DNA from: an uncultured Planctomycetaceae bacterium
GTDB taxonomy: Bacteria; Planctomycetota; Planctomycetia; Planctomycetales; Planctomycetaceae
Length of the DNA stretch: 41,962 nucleotides
Direction of reading: 5' to 3'
Assembly (NCBI GenBank): GCA_937916515.1
Contig: CALFSX010000166.1
Coordinates: 1 to 41,962, forward strand
Below the pieces are notes generated by a model. That model did no database searches. It had not been told where the DNA came from and worked only from the letters and a program-made list of their open reading frames with translations. Positions 1-7,744 of the stretch are shown here, one piece after another. Both the position numbers and the translations under genes were made by a program. The stretch's first letter is position 1. The number at the start of each line of letters is the position of its first letter.

Positions 1-773
1 TTTTTTATGCGCCGGGTTTTGTGATCGAGGTCCGGAATGTTGATTGAATTTGGCATTTTGACTTCATTGCTCAGTTTCGTCTTCCAGGCATGGTTTGCAG
101 GGCCGCGACGCGCTGTTGGTTTCAGTGATTGTTTAGCCTTCCGGTGTTGGGGTTTAGTGTCGCCGCGTACGTTGCTTTGTTTGGTTATGGTTGGATGTGG
201 ACACCGTGGCCGCATTATTTTCCGGCGTCAGTACGGTTGCGAGGAGCGTCGAATTTCACCCTCTAATTCACTGCTTCTGTATGCTGCCGTTTCTGAATTT
301 CATTGATGCCTGTTGTTTTGGATTCAAGCCTTCCACTTTCTTGTTTAGTTCGTGGTGAGGCCGTGTGACTGAACGCGGTGAATGCGTTCCGTGAACGTTT
401 TTGCAGTACCTGTTTGCGAATTGTCAAAGCGCGTCGAGCATTGGTTCAAGGCGTGGCTTTGGTGCTCGTTCGAAGTTTTTGTGTCGCAACTTCGAAGTCA
501 GCGTTGTCTGTAGTTGATGATCGCCGAGCCGCTGACAGGGAGTCGGCAGAATCTGCTGCTGTTTTGGTCATTTCTCTGCGGAAGGCTGATTCAGCAATTC
601 CTGCTTGGGGCGATGTCGTGCTGATTGGTCTTTGCGGGATTTGCACGTGAGGGTAATCTGCTGTTCTCATCAATTGCCTGAAAATGGCAACTCTGCCTCA
701 AGTCTCCTGCCTCTCTCCCTTCTTAAGCTGGCCGTTTCGCACTCTTTCTGCGGAAGCGTCGCCTCAATTCACA
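1..773. other. Intergenic region upstream of rsmH, no supported gene
   Basis: The region is rich in T and G on the plus strand. The short frames it holds (for example 37-306 and 378-650) have no recognisable domain, poor codon pattern and no credible start site. MraZ, which often precedes rsmH, is not visible. The first six bases are a T run that could be the tail of a terminator lying outside the window. Confidence 0.5.
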
Positions 774-1664
774 ATGGAATCGCAATCTGTCCATGTTTCC
801 GTCATGCCTCGAGAGGTCCTGCATTATATGCAGCTTGTTGATGGCTTGACTGTGATGGATGGAACCGTGGGGGCTGCAGGGCATGGTCAGCAAATTTTGG
901 CCAGAATTGGTTCAACGGGGCGATTGTTGGGCTTCGATCGTGACCCAATGATGCTGGGATTTGCGAAAGACAAACTACCTGAATCCAACGTTCAGTTGTT
1001 TCATTCCAGCTATATCCATGCCTCCGAGATTCTTGCGGAGGCTGGGATCGATGGTGTTGATCGCGTTTTTCTGGATTTGGGGCTGTCTTCAGATCAGCTT
1101 GCAGATCGAGAACGCGGCTTTGGTTTCGACGCTGGCGGTCCGCTGGATATGCGATTCGACGCTTCCAAAGGCGAGTCGGCTGCTGAATTTCTGGCGATCA
1201 GTTCTGCAGAGGCGCTGGCAACAGTCTTTCGTGAGTTTGCAGACGAGCCTTTTGCCGATCGCATCGCGGAGCAAATTGTTTCTCAACGGCGAACAGCCCC
1301 AATTAAAACAACAAGTGATCTGGAAGAAAGTGTGCGTCGAGCGATCCCGCGAGGAGCCACCAAATCCGGGAAGAACCCAGCAACCCGAGTTTTTCAAGCT
1401 CTACGGATTGCTGTAAATAAAGAGCTTGAACACGTTCAGAACATGATGACCGACGTGCTGCCAAAGCTTTTAAAGCCCGGCGGCATAGCAGTTATTTTGA
1501 CGTTTCATTCCCTCGAAGACCGCATTGTGAAATCCGGGTTCAAAGGAAAGCAGGAATGGCAGCTATTAACGAAAACACCCATCGAATCGACGCCGGCGGA
1601 GATTCGGATCAATCCCCGAAGTCGCTCAGCGAAACTGCGAGCAGCGCAGCGAAAAAGTCTCTGA
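774..1664 (+). CDS. rsmH: 16S rRNA (cytosine(1402)-N(4))-methyltransferase RsmH
   Basis: SAM-dependent enzyme that methylates N4 of C1402 in the ribosomal P site. The family features are clear: N-terminal HVSVMPREVL, SAM motif DGTVGAAGHG (about residues 29-38), FLDLGLSSDQL, GPLDMRFD, FQALRIAVNKEL and the C-terminal LTFHSLEDRIVK. The ATG at 774 is chosen because homologues start a few residues before the HVSVM motif; the frame stays open 90 bases further upstream, but that extension looks unrelated. It is the first gene of a reduced dcw cluster and leads directly into the LysM gene. Confidence 0.95.
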   Translation: MESQSVHVSVMPREVLHYMQLVDGLTVMDGTVGAAGHGQQILARIGSTGRLLGFDRDPMMLGFAKDKLPESNVQLFHSSYIHASEILAEAGIDGVDRVFLDLGLSSDQLADRERGFGFDAGGPLDMRFDASKGESAAEFLAISSAEALATVFREFADEPFADRIAEQIVSQRRTAPIKTTSDLEESVRRAIPRGATKSGKNPATRVFQALRIAVNKELEHVQNMMTDVLPKLLKPGGIAVILTFHSLEDRIVKSGFKGKQEWQLLTKTPIESTPAEIRINPRSRSAKLRAAQRKSL

Positions 1665-1708
1665 AAGATCAGGACGCTGAGTGGGGCTTTGAGCCCAGCA
1701 GAAGTGGG

Positions 1709-3745
1709 ATGGCAACCGAAGCAAAGATGGGCATGTTTATTGTCGTCATCCTTGTGTGCGCGTTCTGCTTTTTGGTCTACCACAAATTTGACATGAAGCA
1801 GCGAGCTCTGTTGCAGGCCAATATGCAGGCAACGGGCGAAACTGGCGACTTGTCTGCACAGGTGGCTGCTGAGCAACAGTCAAAGTCTTTTGACGAGTTC
1901 TACCCAACAGGCGAACCGGCGACTGCTCCGGCTGAGTTCGCCAGGGCCAGCCTGCGTGAGCCGCCATTGGACGATTTTTCTGCACCTAAAGATCCGTCAT
2001 CGGATTCGGTCAGCCGATTTGGTGCAGAGCCAACATCATTTGCCGCAACAGCTGCAGAAAACGGACTTCCACAAGCAGTTCCTGGTGCAACAGCGGTCGT
2101 CCAAACGCCGTCAGCCAATACGAATGCGGTTGCTGTGAAAGATCCATTTTCAAGTTTTCCGGCCGAGACTTCACCTTCGAAGTTTCCAGCGGAGCCAGAT
2201 CTTGCCTTCAAGTCTGGGCCAGTTTTGGCGGCCGCTGAAACTGATCAGTTTAAGTCAGTCACCCCCAACCCGTTTGGTGGCGAATCATTGAGTGACCCTG
2301 GGTTTGAAGCTGCCGCGACGGACGCTGGCGAATCACATCAGCCGCTGGCATCGACTTCTGAGTCGTCTAATTCCAGTACCGAAACTCTATTTCCGGTAGC
2401 AGATGAAGGCAGGCTTCTGCCGTCTGCAAATGAGAGAGACGATTCTTTGGTTCCCGCGTTTGAGCGTGCTGAAAATCGGGTGGCTGCAAGTGACAAGGAG
2501 ACCGTTACGCCAGCTGATATTTTTGATTCCTTTAACAGTGCTGACCTTAAGCCTGTAGCGTCCCTGCCCGCTCGCGTTGTATCAAAATCCGCAACCCAGC
2601 CTGAAGAGTTTCCGATTGATTCGGACGAATCGTTTCCCTTCAGCAATGAGCCTTCGCGTGAAGTTGCAGATGTTGGTTTTGGTGTTGGGACTGCGTCACA
2701 ACAGGATAAGGCTTTTGCACGTGACAGTTTTGAAGAACCGGCCATAGCAAAGTTGGAATCCGTTCAAAAAGACGAGCCGCAGCAACTGTTGGCTATGCTG
2801 GAACCGCGTCAGGACGTAAATCTATTCAATGATGATTTCGCACCGCCGGTCAAGAGTCCTCAGTCGTTTCCGGTTGCCGACGAGCCTTCGATGCCGGTGC
2901 TCGGAAAATCGGGATCCGCCACGCCGTCCAGCGATTCATCAAACAATGACTCTGGCGGCCTGTTTACACGTGAACCTGCTTCAAACGCGGCTGCAGGTAA
3001 CGCGCAGGAAGATATCGTGCCGAAACCTCCTGTTCCCAATGCCGCGAAGCCGAAAGTTATTCAACCTCCAGTACAGGATTCGGGCTTCTTTAGAGAGCCC
3101 GTTGCTCAAGAGCGACCCCGAAGTTTTGACACGTCAACACCAGCCGTGCAAAACAATTACGACAAAAATCCGGCGTCTTCCGTTCGTTCGAAAACGACCG
3201 TGCATCGAGTAACCGTGCCGGAAAACCAATGGGAACCCGAAGCCGGTGCTGGTCGCTTTGTGCACGGTGGATCGATTCAGCAGGTCGCTGGCAAGGACGA
3301 CGAATGTGATATCTGTGAAGTGCGACTTAACGATACGTACTGGACGATTTCCAAGCGAGCCTACGGGACCGCTCAGTATTTTTCCGCGTTGGCGTTGTAC
3401 AACCAAAACCGAATCAGCGATCCTAAAAAACTTAGGCCGGGGATGAAGGTGCTGATCCCACCTCCAACACTTCTTGAAGAACGATATCCCGAACTGTTCA
3501 AAGACTTGAAACCTAAGGAACGTAAGCCTACCGGCTACTTCCTGCAAGCGGATGGAACTGCAGCGTATCGAATCGGCGAGAACGAGACATTGTCAGAGAT
3601 TTCTCAAAAGCACCTTGGCCGCGCTTCACGGTGGATTCAGATTTATCAGATGAATCGTCAAAGCCTGAACGATCCGAATAGACTGAAACCTGGTACCGTG
3701 ATTGCACTTCCTGACGACGCGACCGACCTTCACGTGGCTCCTTAG
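1709..3745 (+). CDS. Single-pass membrane protein with two C-terminal LysM-like domains
   Basis: About 678 residues from ATG 1709: a short N-terminus, one transmembrane segment (about residues 7-27), a very long Ser/Pro/Ala/Glu-rich low-complexity linker, then two LysM-like repeats (about 530-587 and 614-670; each has YWTIS/LSEIS, an Asn-containing helix and LRPGMKVLIPPP/LKPGTVIALPDD). LysM domains bind N-acetylglucosamine polymers, so a peptidoglycan-linked envelope role beside ftsI is inferred. An upstream ATG at 1556 has a good AAGGA but would overlap rsmH by 109 bases and add 51 residues; the shorter start is preferred because it puts the membrane segment at the N-terminus and removes the overlap. 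Confidence 0.75.
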   Translation: MATEAKMGMFIVVILVCAFCFLVYHKFDMKQRALLQANMQATGETGDLSAQVAAEQQSKSFDEFYPTGEPATAPAEFARASLREPPLDDFSAPKDPSSDSVSRFGAEPTSFAATAAENGLPQAVPGATAVVQTPSANTNAVAVKDPFSSFPAETSPSKFPAEPDLAFKSGPVLAAAETDQFKSVTPNPFGGESLSDPGFEAAATDAGESHQPLASTSESSNSSTETLFPVADEGRLLPSANERDDSLVPAFERAENRVAASDKETVTPADIFDSFNSADLKPVASLPARVVSKSATQPEEFPIDSDESFPFSNEPSREVADVGFGVGTASQQDKAFARDSFEEPAIAKLESVQKDEPQQLLAMLEPRQDVNLFNDDFAPPVKSPQSFPVADEPSMPVLGKSGSATPSSDSSNNDSGGLFTREPASNAAAGNAQEDIVPKPPVPNAAKPKVIQPPVQDSGFFREPVAQERPRSFDTSTPAVQNNYDKNPASSVRSKTTVHRVTVPENQWEPEAGAGRFVHGGSIQQVAGKDDECDICEVRLNDTYWTISKRAYGTAQYFSALALYNQNRISDPKKLRPGMKVLIPPPTLLEERYPELFKDLKPKERKPTGYFLQADGTAAYRIGENETLSEISQKHLGRASRWIQIYQMNRQSLNDPNRLKPGTVIALPDDATDLHVAP

Positions 3746-3777
3746 CATTGTTTGGTCGATAATTTTAAAAGAACTTT

Positions 3778-3809
3778 GCCCCGCTGATGTGTCATCACGG
3801 GGCTTTTTT
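3778..3809 (+). terminator. Intrinsic terminator after the LysM gene
   Basis: GCCCCG and TGATG pair with CATCA and CGGGGC across a TGT loop with one bulged C, followed by six T. It lies 30 bases after the stop codon, which suggests that ftsL/ftsI are transcribed at least partly from their own promoter. Confidence 0.8.
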
Positions 3810-3925
3810 CTGCGCATTGGTTGGTGAGCATTTCGTTAATCGATTGTCGTTTGGTTTGCTTCTGGCTCAATGCCGACTTTACCGGCGGAAAATTTCTGAG
3901 GCGATTCTTAATAGATTGAGACTAC

Positions 3926-4276
3926 GTGTTTTTCCGATTTGCAGCAGGACTTATTCTTGTCGTTCTGGTTTCGATGGTGGGCATCATCCTCGAGAAACAG
4001 ACGCTTGAAATGAAGCGCGCTGTAAGTCGTCAGTACTTCCAGGTCGACTTGCTGCTGGAGATGCACGCCAAGCTGCGGCTGACAATTCAGGAACTGACCG
4101 CGCCGTCGCAGTTGGCTGAGATTCAGGCGAAGGATCGTCCCGGCAGTCGCCATGTTCAGAATTTTCCGCGTATGCAACAACCGCCGCAGGTGAGCGCGCC
4201 TGCGGATGATTCGTCGGGAGTGCCTCAGTTGCCTCTACTTCGTTGGGAACACCCCGCTCGTTCTTCAGGGCTTTGA
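3926..4276 (+). CDS. FtsL-like small membrane protein
   Basis: 116 residues with a GTG start. The N-terminus holds one transmembrane helix (about residues 4-22). A stretch with heptad-like leucines follows (about 25-65, including LLLEMHAKLRLTIQEL) and is probably a coiled coil. The tail is Pro/Gln-rich and ends near WEHPARS. Size, topology and position directly before ftsI match FtsL, the bitopic division protein that partners FtsB/FtsQ. FtsL is poorly conserved in sequence, so the call rests on topology and synteny. The gap to ftsI is about 48 bases. Confidence 0.6.
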   Translation: MFFRFAAGLILVVLVSMVGIILEKQTLEMKRAVSRQYFQVDLLLEMHAKLRLTIQELTAPSQLAEIQAKDRPGSRHVQNFPRMQQPPQVSAPADDSSGVPQLPLLRWEHPARSSGL

Positions 4277-4324
4277 CTTGACTGCATCCCATGCGGTCTC
4301 GGCAGATTGAAAACTGCTGCATTC

Positions 4325-6160
4325 ATGAATCAGGCAGATATCATAAACAGAAATACGGCAGACGATGCGATCGTAGTAGATCGTTGTCAGCATCAGCCCG
4401 CGCCGTTTCTTTGGCGATCTAAGCTGGTTTCGCTGCTGATGTTGATTGGCTGGAGCATCATGATTGCTCGCCTGATTCATCTTCAAGCCGGGCAACGTCA
4501 GTCACTAAATAGCCGCGTGACTCGCCAGAGCTCTTTTTCGGAAACGTTGCCGGCTCGTCCTGGAGAAATTCTGGATCGCAGCGGTCACGTCCTGGCAATG
4601 ACTGTTACGCGAGACAGCCTGTATGCTGTTCCTTCGCAAATAGACGATCCTGCTGCGTTCGTTTGGAAGATTTGCGAAGTTCTGGACATGAACGCTGACG
4701 AGCTTTATGAAAAGCTGGTCGCTTCAGCAGATCGTCACTTCATTTGGATTCGCCGTCGTTTGACCGACGAAGAAGCCAGCCGCGTACGCCAATTGCAATT
4801 ACCGGATCGGACATGGGGTTTTCGCCGCGAATATCTGCGACAATATCCTCAAGGGCAATACGCGGCCCACGTGCTTGGAATGCGCGATATCGACAACATT
4901 GGCCACGGTGGTCTGGAAGAAAGCCTGGACGATCACATTCGCGGTACCGACGGCGTACGAATGATGACTCGCGATGCGCGAGGCCTGGTGGTTGAAGTTG
5001 AGGCCGAAAAATCACAAATGCCGACTCATGGTCGCACGGTTGTTTCGACGCTTGATGTGTTGACGCAAATTCAGACTGAGCGACTGCTGGAACAATTAAT
5101 GGATCGCTGGGCACCGCTGGGGGCATGTGCAATTGTGATGGATCCGCATTCGGGGCAGGTTTTGGCTATGGGGTCAGCTCCTTCTTTTGATCCCAATTTG
5201 CCGGGAGAAGTTCCCTCTGACGCATGGCGGAATCTGGCCGTTTCAGCCGTGTTTGAGCCTGGTTCAACTTTCAAGCCGTTTATTGTTGGATGGGCGATTG
5301 AACAAGGGAAACTGCAGCCTGATGAGATGATTAAATGTTTCAATGGTGCGTATCGCATGGGCCGACGGATACTTCATGATCATCATGCCTATTCGCAACT
5401 TAACGTTGAAGATGTGTTGGTGAAATCAAGCAATATTGGGATGGCCCGTATTGCAGAACGGATTGGCCTGGACGGACTTTATCAGGCCACTGCAGCGTTT
5501 GGGTTTGGCAGTCGAACGGGAATTGAATTGCCCGGCGAAGTGGATGGTCTTGTGCGTGCCAAAGCCAACTGGGACGAGTACTCAATGGGGTCGATACCCA
5601 TGGGGCAGGAACTTGCCGTCACGCCATTGCAACTGATTACGGCTCACGCGGCTTTGGCAAATGGAGGCCGTTTAGTTCGTCCTCATCTGATGATGGATAC
5701 ATCCGATGACCAGGTCGCGCCGTCTCCGATTTCCACCATCAAAACTGTGGAGGCAACTCAATCAATTGAATCGTCCATTTTGCGAACCGATATCGCTCAG
5801 TGGATCGTGTCTGGCCCCATGAAAAACGTGGTCGAACGTGGAACGGGAAAGTCGGCGAAAATCAAAGGACTCAGCATTTTTGGTAAGACTGGCACTGCTC
5901 AAAAACTTGATCCGGAAACGGGAGCCTATTCCAATTCCAAGCACATCTGTTCGTTCATTTGTGGAGCACCTGCGGAAAATCCTCAGGTGCTTGTGTTGGT
6001 GATGGTTGATGAGCCCAGTGGTCCCGGTTCACACTATGGCGGTACTGTTGCTGCTCCCACGGCTTCGGAAATTTTGAAGTTCGCACTGGAACGGATGCCG
6101 TACATTTCGAACCGCTTAACCGTGCGGCCGGAACACGACTTGCCACCGGAACGGTTTTGA
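4325..6160 (+). CDS. ftsI: Penicillin-binding protein 2 / FtsI-type peptidoglycan transpeptidase
   Basis: About 611 residues. One N-terminal membrane anchor (about 32-55), a class B PBP dimerisation domain starting at ARPGEILDRSGHVLA, then a transpeptidase domain with all three active-site motifs: STFK (catalytic Ser about 314), SSN (about 368) and KTG (about 521, in FGKTGTAQK). It cross-links septal peptidoglycan at the outer face of the cytoplasmic membrane. ATG 4325 is preferred over the in-frame TTG at 4307; neither has a strong Shine-Dalgarno sequence. No C-terminal PASTA domain is seen. The usual next genes (murE, murF, mraY) do not follow. Confidence 0.92.
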   Translation: MNQADIINRNTADDAIVVDRCQHQPAPFLWRSKLVSLLMLIGWSIMIARLIHLQAGQRQSLNSRVTRQSSFSETLPARPGEILDRSGHVLAMTVTRDSLYAVPSQIDDPAAFVWKICEVLDMNADELYEKLVASADRHFIWIRRRLTDEEASRVRQLQLPDRTWGFRREYLRQYPQGQYAAHVLGMRDIDNIGHGGLEESLDDHIRGTDGVRMMTRDARGLVVEVEAEKSQMPTHGRTVVSTLDVLTQIQTERLLEQLMDRWAPLGACAIVMDPHSGQVLAMGSAPSFDPNLPGEVPSDAWRNLAVSAVFEPGSTFKPFIVGWAIEQGKLQPDEMIKCFNGAYRMGRRILHDHHAYSQLNVEDVLVKSSNIGMARIAERIGLDGLYQATAAFGFGSRTGIELPGEVDGLVRAKANWDEYSMGSIPMGQELAVTPLQLITAHAALANGGRLVRPHLMMDTSDDQVAPSPISTIKTVEATQSIESSILRTDIAQWIVSGPMKNVVERGTGKSAKIKGLSIFGKTGTAQKLDPETGAYSNSKHICSFICGAPAENPQVLVLVMVDEPSGPGSHYGGTVAAPTASEILKFALERMPYISNRLTVRPEHDLPPERF

Positions 6161-6174
6161 TACAAGCCAGTTGG

Positions 6175-6206
6175 CGGGCTTGTTGTGCATGATGATGCCC
6201 GTTTTT
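6175..6206 (+). terminator. Terminator-like hairpin after ftsI
   Basis: CGGGC and GCCCG pair around a 17-base loop and are followed directly by TTTTT, 14 bases after the ftsI stop. A second small stem (ACAAGCC/GGCTTGT) overlaps it. The stem is short, so the call is moderate. Confidence 0.5.
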
Positions 6207-6255
6207 GTTTGCGGTAGCCGCGTTTCCTGGCCCCACTGAGTGACCGATAGCGGAA

Positions 6256-6330
6256 TCTAACGAGGCCGTGCCTCAGACCATTTGAGCTACCGCTCCGCAG
6301 TCGCTCTGAAAACTTGACTCAACGTGAACA
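6256..6330 (+). repeat. Interspersed intergenic repeat, copy A (partial)
   Basis: Matches copies B (9445-9573) and C (10612-10844, inverted). It shares tctaacgaggc, the GAGGC-NGT-GCCTC hairpin, tttgagct and aacttgactcaacgtgaac, but lacks about 10 internal bases and the final 20 bases found in B and C. It lies between convergent ftsI and the SDR gene. Confidence 0.8.
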
Positions 6331-6351
6331 TTTTCCCTGCAATAACGTAGT

Positions 6352-7224
6352 CTAAGCAGCTGCTTTTAACGCCTGTGGTGAAACACAGGAAGCGTGGGCG
6401 ATAACTTCCAGAGTTTGTTTCAGTACGGGCGGATGCAGGTTCAATTCCTGTCGCAGACGACTGCAACGTAAAGACCGTTCGGCGCAGTTCTGGCTGATGG
6501 TGTTTGGTCTGATCTCTGCGGTGATGTTTTCCATGTTGCGAGTCAGCAATGTCATTAAACCGAACGGTGAAGTTCGTTCAGCACCGGAAATGTTAATGGT
6601 TCCGGTGACGTCTCTTTGCAGGCATTCCGTCAGCAATGCAGAGAAGTGTTCAGCGGCGATTGGTGTGGCGTAATTCTTCGCATCCAATGCAATTCGACGA
6701 CCGGATGTTAATGCGTTCAGGTGGTCTCCCAGAAACGAGTTGTCCTGCCAGTTCAACACGTTTGTTCGCACAATCAAAGATTGGTCCCGGTTTGAAACCA
6801 GTGTTTCGAACTTTATCAGCGACTTCGCGTTCTGGGTTGTCGCAAAATGGGAAGTGGCGAATGATTGGGCATCGTCCTGAAACATCCAGGGGCCGCTAAA
6901 CAACGCGTCGCTGGAAATATAGACCATGCGAGTGTTTGATTGAGTTGTTGCGGCGGTGCAATCCTTCAGCCAATTGAGTTCAGCATTGAAGTTGCCGAAT
7001 TGATGGTCCCACGAAGACCTGGAAGCTCCTCCGCAGAAGACGACAATGTCTGTGCCAGCAAGTTGTTCCAGCATGGAATGACGGCTGATGGCAACAGATG
7101 GGCAGTGTTTGATGGACACAGATTCTTCAAGCCACAGACCGCGAACGGAACAGCGAGTTCCAAGATAATGTCCTAGTGATCGCCCAACTAACGAATCAAT
7201 TCCAAGGATAAGAACGTGAGTCAC
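6352..7224 (-). CDS. RmlD-like NAD(P)-dependent sugar reductase/epimerase (SDR family)
   Basis: About 290 residues. N-terminal Rossmann motif VLILGIDSLVGRSLGHYL, then VVFCGG, a YISSDALFSG strand typical of RmlD (dTDP-4-dehydrorhamnose reductase) proteins, and later ATPIAAEHFSALL and TINISGAERTS. The usual catalytic YxxxK is not obvious, so the exact reaction is unknown. The start is set at GTG 7224 because a strong GGAGG lies six bases upstream; the TTG at 7248 would place that ribosome site inside the gene. The GTG lies inside the end of the preceding small minus-strand frame, which suggests coupling. Its promoter should diverge from that of leuA. Confidence 0.75.
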   Translation of the reverse strand: MTHVLILGIDSLVGRSLGHYLGTRCSVRGLWLEESVSIKHCPSVAISRHSMLEQLAGTDIVVFCGGASRSSWDHQFGNFNAELNWLKDCTAATTQSNTRMVYISSDALFSGPWMFQDDAQSFATSHFATTQNAKSLIKFETLVSNRDQSLIVRTNVLNWQDNSFLGDHLNALTSGRRIALDAKNYATPIAAEHFSALLTECLQRDVTGTINISGAERTSPFGLMTLLTRNMENITAEIRPNTISQNCAERSLRCSRLRQELNLHPPVLKQTLEVIAHASCVSPQALKAAA

Positions 7225-7489
7225 AACTTGCCTCCGGCGTGAGTTCAACGACTGCGTTTACATTCTTCCATGAATGATCAAAGCGGCGCAGTCGATAGGG
7301 TTGTAATTGTAGATCGACGACGGCAATCGATCCAGGAGAATTTCTGAAATCGACCGGGCCGTATTCAGTGAACCAGTTTGTATCGGCTGTGTCCGGTTGT
7401 TTGGCACGTGAAGCGACGTCTTCGGTCTCTGTGCGAATCTTTGCTGTGCGAGCAGAAATGACAGCGTTTTCCGGGATTTTCGTTGCCAA
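7196..7489 (-). CDS. Possible small hypothetical protein overlapping the SDR start
   Basis: 97 residues from a TTG. No family recognised. Codons show a purine-any-pyrimidine trend like real genes here, and the product contains a plausible stretch near the end (SIAVVDLQLQPYRLRRFDHSW). Its last 29 bases overlap the SDR gene, and the GGAGG of that gene lies within this frame, as in translationally coupled pairs. No strong ribosome site precedes the TTG, and the frame continues upstream for about 16 codons without an ATG. Confidence 0.4.
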   Translation of the reverse strand: MATKIPENAVISARTAKIRTETEDVASRAKQPDTADTNWFTEYGPVDFRNSPGSIAVVDLQLQPYRLRRFDHSWKNVNAVVELTPEASCDSRSYPWN

Positions 7490-7542
7490 ACGATCTTCTG
7501 TAGCTGAACAGAGAAGGAATTTTTCTGCCGGAGCTCAGGGGG

Positions 7543-7571
7543 TTGACCAACCGAGTTTTCGACTGTAAAGT
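7543..7571 (+). promoter_or_regulatory. Sigma-70-like promoter of the leu leader
   Basis: TTGACC (7543-7548, 5/6 match to the -35 consensus), a 17-base spacer, and TAAAGT (7566-7571, 4/6 match to the -10 consensus). The predicted start is near 7578, one base before the ATG of the leader peptide, so the mRNA may be almost leaderless. Read from sequence only; no start-site data. Confidence 0.65.
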
Positions 7572-7578
7572 CTTCCGC

Positions 7579-7626
7579 ATGAACACAACGTTATTACTCC
7601 TGAGCCTTCTTCTACTTCCATTGTGA
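7579..7626 (+). CDS. leuL: Leucine leader peptide of the leuA attenuator
   Basis: A 15-codon frame, MNTTLLLLSLLLLPL then TGA. Nine of the 15 residues are leucine, in two runs of four plus one. All six leucine codons occur (TTA twice, CTC, CTG, CTT three times, CTA, TTG). This is the hallmark of a regulatory leader whose translation senses charged tRNA-Leu. The stop codon is five bases before the predicted antiterminator arm, a promoter sits just upstream and leuA lies 118 bases downstream. No Shine-Dalgarno is visible before the ATG, consistent with leaderless initiation if the predicted promoter is right. Confidence 0.85.
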   Translation: MNTTLLLLSLLLLPL

Positions 7627-7631
7627 AGCAC

Positions 7632-7676
7632 GCCTCGGGTACGTAATTGCGAAACGTAAACTATCCAACCCTGAGG
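7632..7676 (+). promoter_or_regulatory. Predicted antiterminator of the leuA attenuator
   Basis: GCCTCGGGT (7632-7640) closely copies the 3' arm of the terminator (GCCTCAGGGT) and can pair with the terminator 5' arm ACCCTGAGG (7668-7676) with one bulge. An inner TACG/CGTA pair may stabilise the fold. Forming this stem excludes the terminator. A ribosome stalled on the leucine codons leaves the arm free; one that reaches the stop codon at 7624-7626 would cover it. Mechanism inferred from known amino-acid attenuators. Confidence 0.7.
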
Positions 7677-7695
7677 TTCTGCCTCAGGGTTTTTT
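7667..7695 (+). terminator. Intrinsic terminator (attenuator) upstream of leuA
   Basis: AACCCTGAGG pairs perfectly with CCTCAGGGTT around a five-base loop and runs into six T. It lies between the leader peptide and leuA, so it can only act as an attenuator of leuA. Confidence 0.9.
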
Positions 7696-7744
7696 AGTGT
7701 TTCCTGCAGACAGAACTTCGATTCCAGACCATCAGGAGTCAGCG

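Noticed and set aside
6435-6451. tRNA-like T-arm (GCAGG-TTCAATT-CCTGT)
   Set aside because: It lies inside the SDR coding sequence and no acceptor, D or anticodon arm can be fitted around it.
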